Origin: Microbacterium sp. RURRCA19A
Lineage (GTDB): Bacteria; Actinomycetota; Actinomycetes; Actinomycetales; Microbacteriaceae
Assembly (NCBI RefSeq): GCF_900156455.1
Contig: NZ_FTNQ01000001.1
Coordinates: 682,001 to 746,000, forward strand
Reading direction: 5' to 3'
DNA length: 64,000 nt
Positions 61,604-64,000 of this stretch are shown in pieces. The notes below the pieces were generated by a model. The model worked only from the letters and a program-made list of their open reading frames with translations, did not search any database and was not told where the DNA came from. The translations under genes and the position numbers were made by a program. How positions within the stretch are numbered: position 1 is the first letter of the stretch; each line of letters starts with the position of its first letter.

Positions 61604-61609
61604 TAGCGT
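61604..61609 (+). promoter_or_regulatory. -10 element TAGCGT of the NUDIX gene
   Basis: Exactly six bases before GTG 61616. Confidence 0.55.
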
Positions 61610-61615
61610 GGGCGC

Positions 61616-62089
61616 GTGCCCACTCCCGATTTCGTCCTGGAACTGCGCCGCCACGTCGGCACGAGCCCGCTCCCCCTCGTCGGCGTCACCGCGGTGATCG
61701 TGCGCGGCGACGCGGTTCTGTTGGGACGCCGCAGCGACACCGGGCGCCTCACTCCGATCACGGGCATCGTCGATCCCGGCGAGGAACCCGCCGATGCCGC
61801 CGCCCGCGAGGCGGAGGAGGAAGCCGGGGTGCGCATCCGCGTCGACCGCCTCGCCTGGGTGCACCAGATCCCCCGCGTCACCTACGCCAACGGCGACCAG
61901 AGCGACTATCTCGACCTGACTTTCGCGTGCACGTGGGTCGACGGCGAGCCCGAGCCGGTCGACGGCGAGATGACCGAGGTCGGGTGGCATCCGATCTCGG
62001 AGATCGAGCGGATCCTGGATGCCGAGATGTCGGCGCGTGTGTCCGCTGCGCTCACGCCCGGGCCCGCGAGGTTCGAGGGCGGACGCTGA
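61616..62089 (+). CDS. NUDIX hydrolase
   Basis: 157 residues. The NUDIX box runs from GIVDPGEEPADAAAREAEEEAGV, preceded by LGRRSDTGRLTPI, and the C-terminal part (DYLDLTFACTWVDGEPEPVDGEMTEVGWHP) is that of nucleotide-sugar or oxidised-nucleotide hydrolases. The substrate is unknown; a role in nucleotide-pool cleaning would fit a gene next to dnaE, which is speculation. GTG 61616 is set by the leaderless promoter. Converges on rluD. Confidence 0.9.
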   Translation: MPTPDFVLELRRHVGTSPLPLVGVTAVIVRGDAVLLGRRSDTGRLTPITGIVDPGEEPADAAAREAEEEAGVRIRVDRLAWVHQIPRVTYANGDQSDYLDLTFACTWVDGEPEPVDGEMTEVGWHPISEIERILDAEMSARVSAALTPGPARFEGGR

Positions 62090-62095
62090 CCCGCG

Positions 62096-63019
62096 TCAGA
62101 CGCCGTCGCGCAGCACGTCGAGTGCGTGCTGCAGATCGGTCGGATAGGGCGACTCGAAGCTCACCCATTCCCCCGTCGCCGGGTGGGTGAAGGCGAGCCG
62201 GTGGGCGTGCAGCCACTGGCGTGTGAGGCCGAGCCGGGCCGACAGCGTGGGGTCGGCGCCGTACAGCGGGTCGCCCGCGCACGGGTGCCGGTGGGCCGCC
62301 ATGTGGACGCGGATCTGGTGCGTGCGGCCGGTCTCGAGGTGGATCTCGAGCAGCGACGCCCGTGGGAACGCCTCGAGCGTCTCGTAGTGCGTCACGGAGT
62401 CCTTGCCGTCGGGGGTGACGGCGAACTTCCACGAATGGTGGGGATGCCGCCCGATCGGCGCGTCGATCGTGCCGGCCAACGGGTCGGGATGCCCCTGGAC
62501 CACGGCGTGGTAGATCTTGTCGACCGTGCGGTCCTTGAACGCGGCCTTCAGCACCGTGTACGCGCGCTCGGTCTTCGCGACGACCATGAGACCGCTCGTG
62601 CCCACGTCGAGACGGTGCACGATGCCGCGACGCTCCGCGGCACCGCTGGTGGCGATCCGGAATCCCGCGGCGGCGAGGGCGCCGAGAACCGTGGGGCCGT
62701 CCCAGCCGACGGAGGGGTGCGCCGCGACGCCGGACGGCTTGTCGACGACGACGATGTCGTCGTCGTCCCACACGATGCCGAGGTCGGGGACGGCGACGGG
62801 CACGACTTCCGGATCGCGCTTGGGCTCCCACTCGACGCTCAGCCACGTCCCGGCGCGCAGACGATCGGATCGACCGACCGTGCGCCCGTCGACACTCACC
62901 CCGCCCGCGTCGGCGACCTCGGCCGCGAACGTCCGCGAGAACCCGAGCATCTTGGCCAGGGCCTGGTCGACGCGCGTCCCTTCGAGCCCGTCCGGGACGG
63001 GAAGACTCCGCGAATCCAT
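62096..63019 (-). CDS. rluD: 23S rRNA pseudouridine synthase, RluD family
   Basis: 307 residues. The N-terminal S4 domain ([31 protein letters not shown]) precedes the catalytic domain with [16 protein letters not shown] (catalytic Asp), [24 protein letters not shown] and the C-terminal [12 protein letters not shown]. It modifies uridines in helix 69 of 23S rRNA. The start ATG 63019 is next to the lspA stop (TGACATG), a conserved lspA-rluD pairing. Confidence 0.95.
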   Translation of the reverse strand: MDSRSLPVPDGLEGTRVDQALAKMLGFSRTFAAEVADAGGVSVDGRTVGRSDRLRAGTWLSVEWEPKRDPEVVPVAVPDLGIVWDDDDIVVVDKPSGVAAHPSVGWDGPTVLGALAAAGFRIATSGAAERRGIVHRLDVGTSGLMVVAKTERAYTVLKAAFKDRTVDKIYHAVVQGHPDPLAGTIDAPIGRHPHHSWKFAVTPDGKDSVTHYETLEAFPRASLLEIHLETGRTHQIRVHMAAHRHPCAGDPLYGADPTLSARLGLTRQWLHAHRLAFTHPATGEWVSFESPYPTDLQHALDVLRDGV

Positions 63020-63020
63020 G

Positions 63021-63605
63021 TCAGCGGACGCCGGACTCGTCAGACGCGTCGACCGCATCGTCGGACGCCGCGGGGGCGGCGCGGGACGCGCGCGTCTCGC
63101 GGGTGCCGTCGAGCCGGAGACCGAACAGCACGAGGAGGGCGACCGAGATCATCATCGACACGATGAAAACGTCCGCGACGTTGTAGATCGCGGGCATCAT
63201 CCACGGCGTGGAGATGAAGTCGACCACGTGCCCGACGGGGAAGCCGGGTGCCCGCAGCAGGCGATCGGTGAGATTGCCGAGGACGCCGCCGAGCAGGAGC
63301 CCGAGGACGACGGCCCACAGGCGCGACCGCACCCGCGTGACCGCGAGGAAGACGATGATCACGGCCACGACCGCGAGGGCGATCGTGAAGATCCAGGTGA
63401 CGCTCTCGCCGAGCGAGAACGCGGCACCCGGATTTCGGACCAGATAGAACTGCAGGGCTTCGCCGATCACCGGGACGACACGCTCCGGGGGGAGATTGTC
63501 GATGGCGATCGTCTTCGCCAACTGGTCGGCGGCCAGCACCATCGCCGCGAGGATCGCGACGAGGGCGCCGGCCGCCGCCGAACGCAGAGGAGATCGACTG
63601 CGCAA
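63021..63605 (-). CDS. lspA: Signal peptidase II
   Basis: 194 residues with four membrane segments. The catalytic motifs are NLTDR (Asp) and YNVADVFI (Asp), with [14 protein letters not shown] earlier. It removes the signal peptide of lipoproteins such as the two seen in this window. TTG 63605 was taken as start; the alternatives are not better. It follows divIVA/wag31 after 9 bases, so divIVA-lspA-rluD form an operon. Confidence 0.93.
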   Translation of the reverse strand: MRSRSPLRSAAAGALVAILAAMVLAADQLAKTIAIDNLPPERVVPVIGEALQFYLVRNPGAAFSLGESVTWIFTIALAVVAVIIVFLAVTRVRSRLWAVVLGLLLGGVLGNLTDRLLRAPGFPVGHVVDFISTPWMMPAIYNVADVFIVSMMISVALLVLFGLRLDGTRETRASRAAPAASDDAVDASDESGVR

Positions 63606-63614
63606 AGAGTCGGC

Positions 63615-64000
63615 CTACAGACCGATCGCCGACACGGGCGTCGAGCCCGACGACGAACCGGCGGTGTCGAGGTCGCGGAGCTGACCCTCGATGTACGAGC
63701 GCAGCTGCGAGCGGTAGTCGCGCTCGAAGTTGCGGAGCTCGGTGATCCGGCCCTCGAGCGTGGTGCGCTCCTTCTCGAGGCGGGCACGCTCTTCGCGGCC
63801 CTGCTTCTCCGCCTCGGCGACGATCGATGCGGCCTGGGCCTGCGCCTCGGAGATGAGCTGGTCGCGCTGGGCCTTGCCCTCGGCGACGTGCTCGTCGTGC
63901 AGACGCTGGGCCAGCTCGATGATGCCGGCGCTCTGGGCGGCGGGGGCGGCGTCGGACTCGACGGCGGGCGCCGCGACCGGAGCGGCAGCCGGCACCTCGG
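63615..64000 (-). CDS. DivIVA/Wag31 polar-growth protein, 5' end cut by window edge
   Basis: Only the C-terminal about 128 residues are visible. They start in an Ala/Pro-rich linker and continue as a long coiled coil (IIELAQRLHDEHVAEGKAQRDQLISEAQAQAASIVAEAEKQGREERARLEKERTTLEGRITELRNFERDYRSQLRSYIEGQLRDL) ending in a Ser-rich tail, the C-terminal layout of actinobacterial DivIVA (Wag31), which directs tip growth. lspA and rluD follow on the same strand, as in other actinobacteria. Confidence 0.9.
   Translation of the reverse strand, partial: EVPAAAPVAAPAVESDAAPAAQSAGIIELAQRLHDEHVAEGKAQRDQLISEAQAQAASIVAEAEKQGREERARLEKERTTLEGRITELRNFERDYRSQLRSYIEGQLRDLDTAGSSSGSTPVSAIGL

Noticed and set aside
57995..61606. 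1203-codon plus-strand open frame
   Set aside because: Antisense to dnaE, whose motifs are all present on the other strand.
1..64000. tRNA, rRNA, insertion sequences, prophage genes and CRISPR arrays
   Set aside because: No T-loop consensus, transposase motif, phage structural gene or spaced short repeat was seen on either strand.

Overview
The window is a stretch of chromosome from a high-GC actinobacterium, most likely Microbacterium or a close relative in the Microbacteriaceae. The evidence is an aa3-type oxidase with a separate actinobacterial subunit IV (CtaF), a bc1 complex whose cytochrome c subunit (QcrC) carries two haems, the order trpD-ctaE-qcrC-qcrA-qcrB, an end-of-window DivIVA/Wag31 protein, and many small actinobacterial families (DUF3043, DUF2945, DUF3054, SCO4848-like). 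I recognise 73 protein genes, two of them cut by the window edges. I saw no rRNA, tRNA, insertion sequence, prophage or CRISPR array. Gene density is high, with many ATGA/GTGA start-stop overlaps.

Layout. 1-7.1 kb: an AarF/ABC1 kinase-like protein behind a PadR repressor with a palindromic operator, a secreted lytic-transglycosylase-like protein, pgi, a CoA-type NUDIX hydrolase and a DUF2510/G5/Excalibur surface protein. 7.3-12.1 kb: a two-component system converging on a three-gene redox module (flavocytochrome-like reductase, FMN-binding protein, ApbE flavin transferase). 12.1-26.5 kb: housekeeping and oxidative-stress genes (SDR, msrB-msrA, catalase, rhodanese TrhO, peptidase-like proteins, a photolyase-type protein with its DUF2256 partner). 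26.5-28.6 kb: a cold-adaptation pair (cold-shock protein, fatty acid desaturase). 28.6-42 kb: small enzymes, regulators and membrane proteins, including an HxlR/quinone-oxidoreductase divergon, ending in an exonuclease-PHP-trpD stretch. 42.2-51.0 kb: the respiratory block ctaE-qcrCAB on the plus strand and ctaC-ctaD-ctaF plus a PP2C phosphatase on the minus strand, followed by erpA. 51.6-64 kb: an M20 peptidase, pyrD, nrdR, hisD, dnaE, rluD, lspA and the end of divIVA/wag31.

How the genes work together. QcrCAB and CtaCDEF together would form the bcc-aa3 respiratory supercomplex, with ErpA supplying Fe-S clusters nearby. The reductase, FMN-binding protein and ApbE are consistent with an extracytoplasmic flavin-based electron relay. 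MsrA, MsrB, catalase, the HxlR-linked oxidoreductase and the flavin/F420-type proteins suggest recurrent handling of oxidative stress.

Window-wide signals. (1) The heptamer GGATGCC/GGCATCC occurs about 117 times by manual count, roughly eight times what a 70% GC composition would give, in genes and intergenic DNA, and is absent from a 6-kb stretch over the respiratory genes. (2) At least 15 genes have a TAnnnT-like -10 element exactly six bases before the start codon, implying widespread leaderless transcription and fixing several start codons. (3) The desaturase gene appears to start with ATC. (4) The photolyase-type protein has lost all four cysteines that bind the iron-sulfur cluster in its family.
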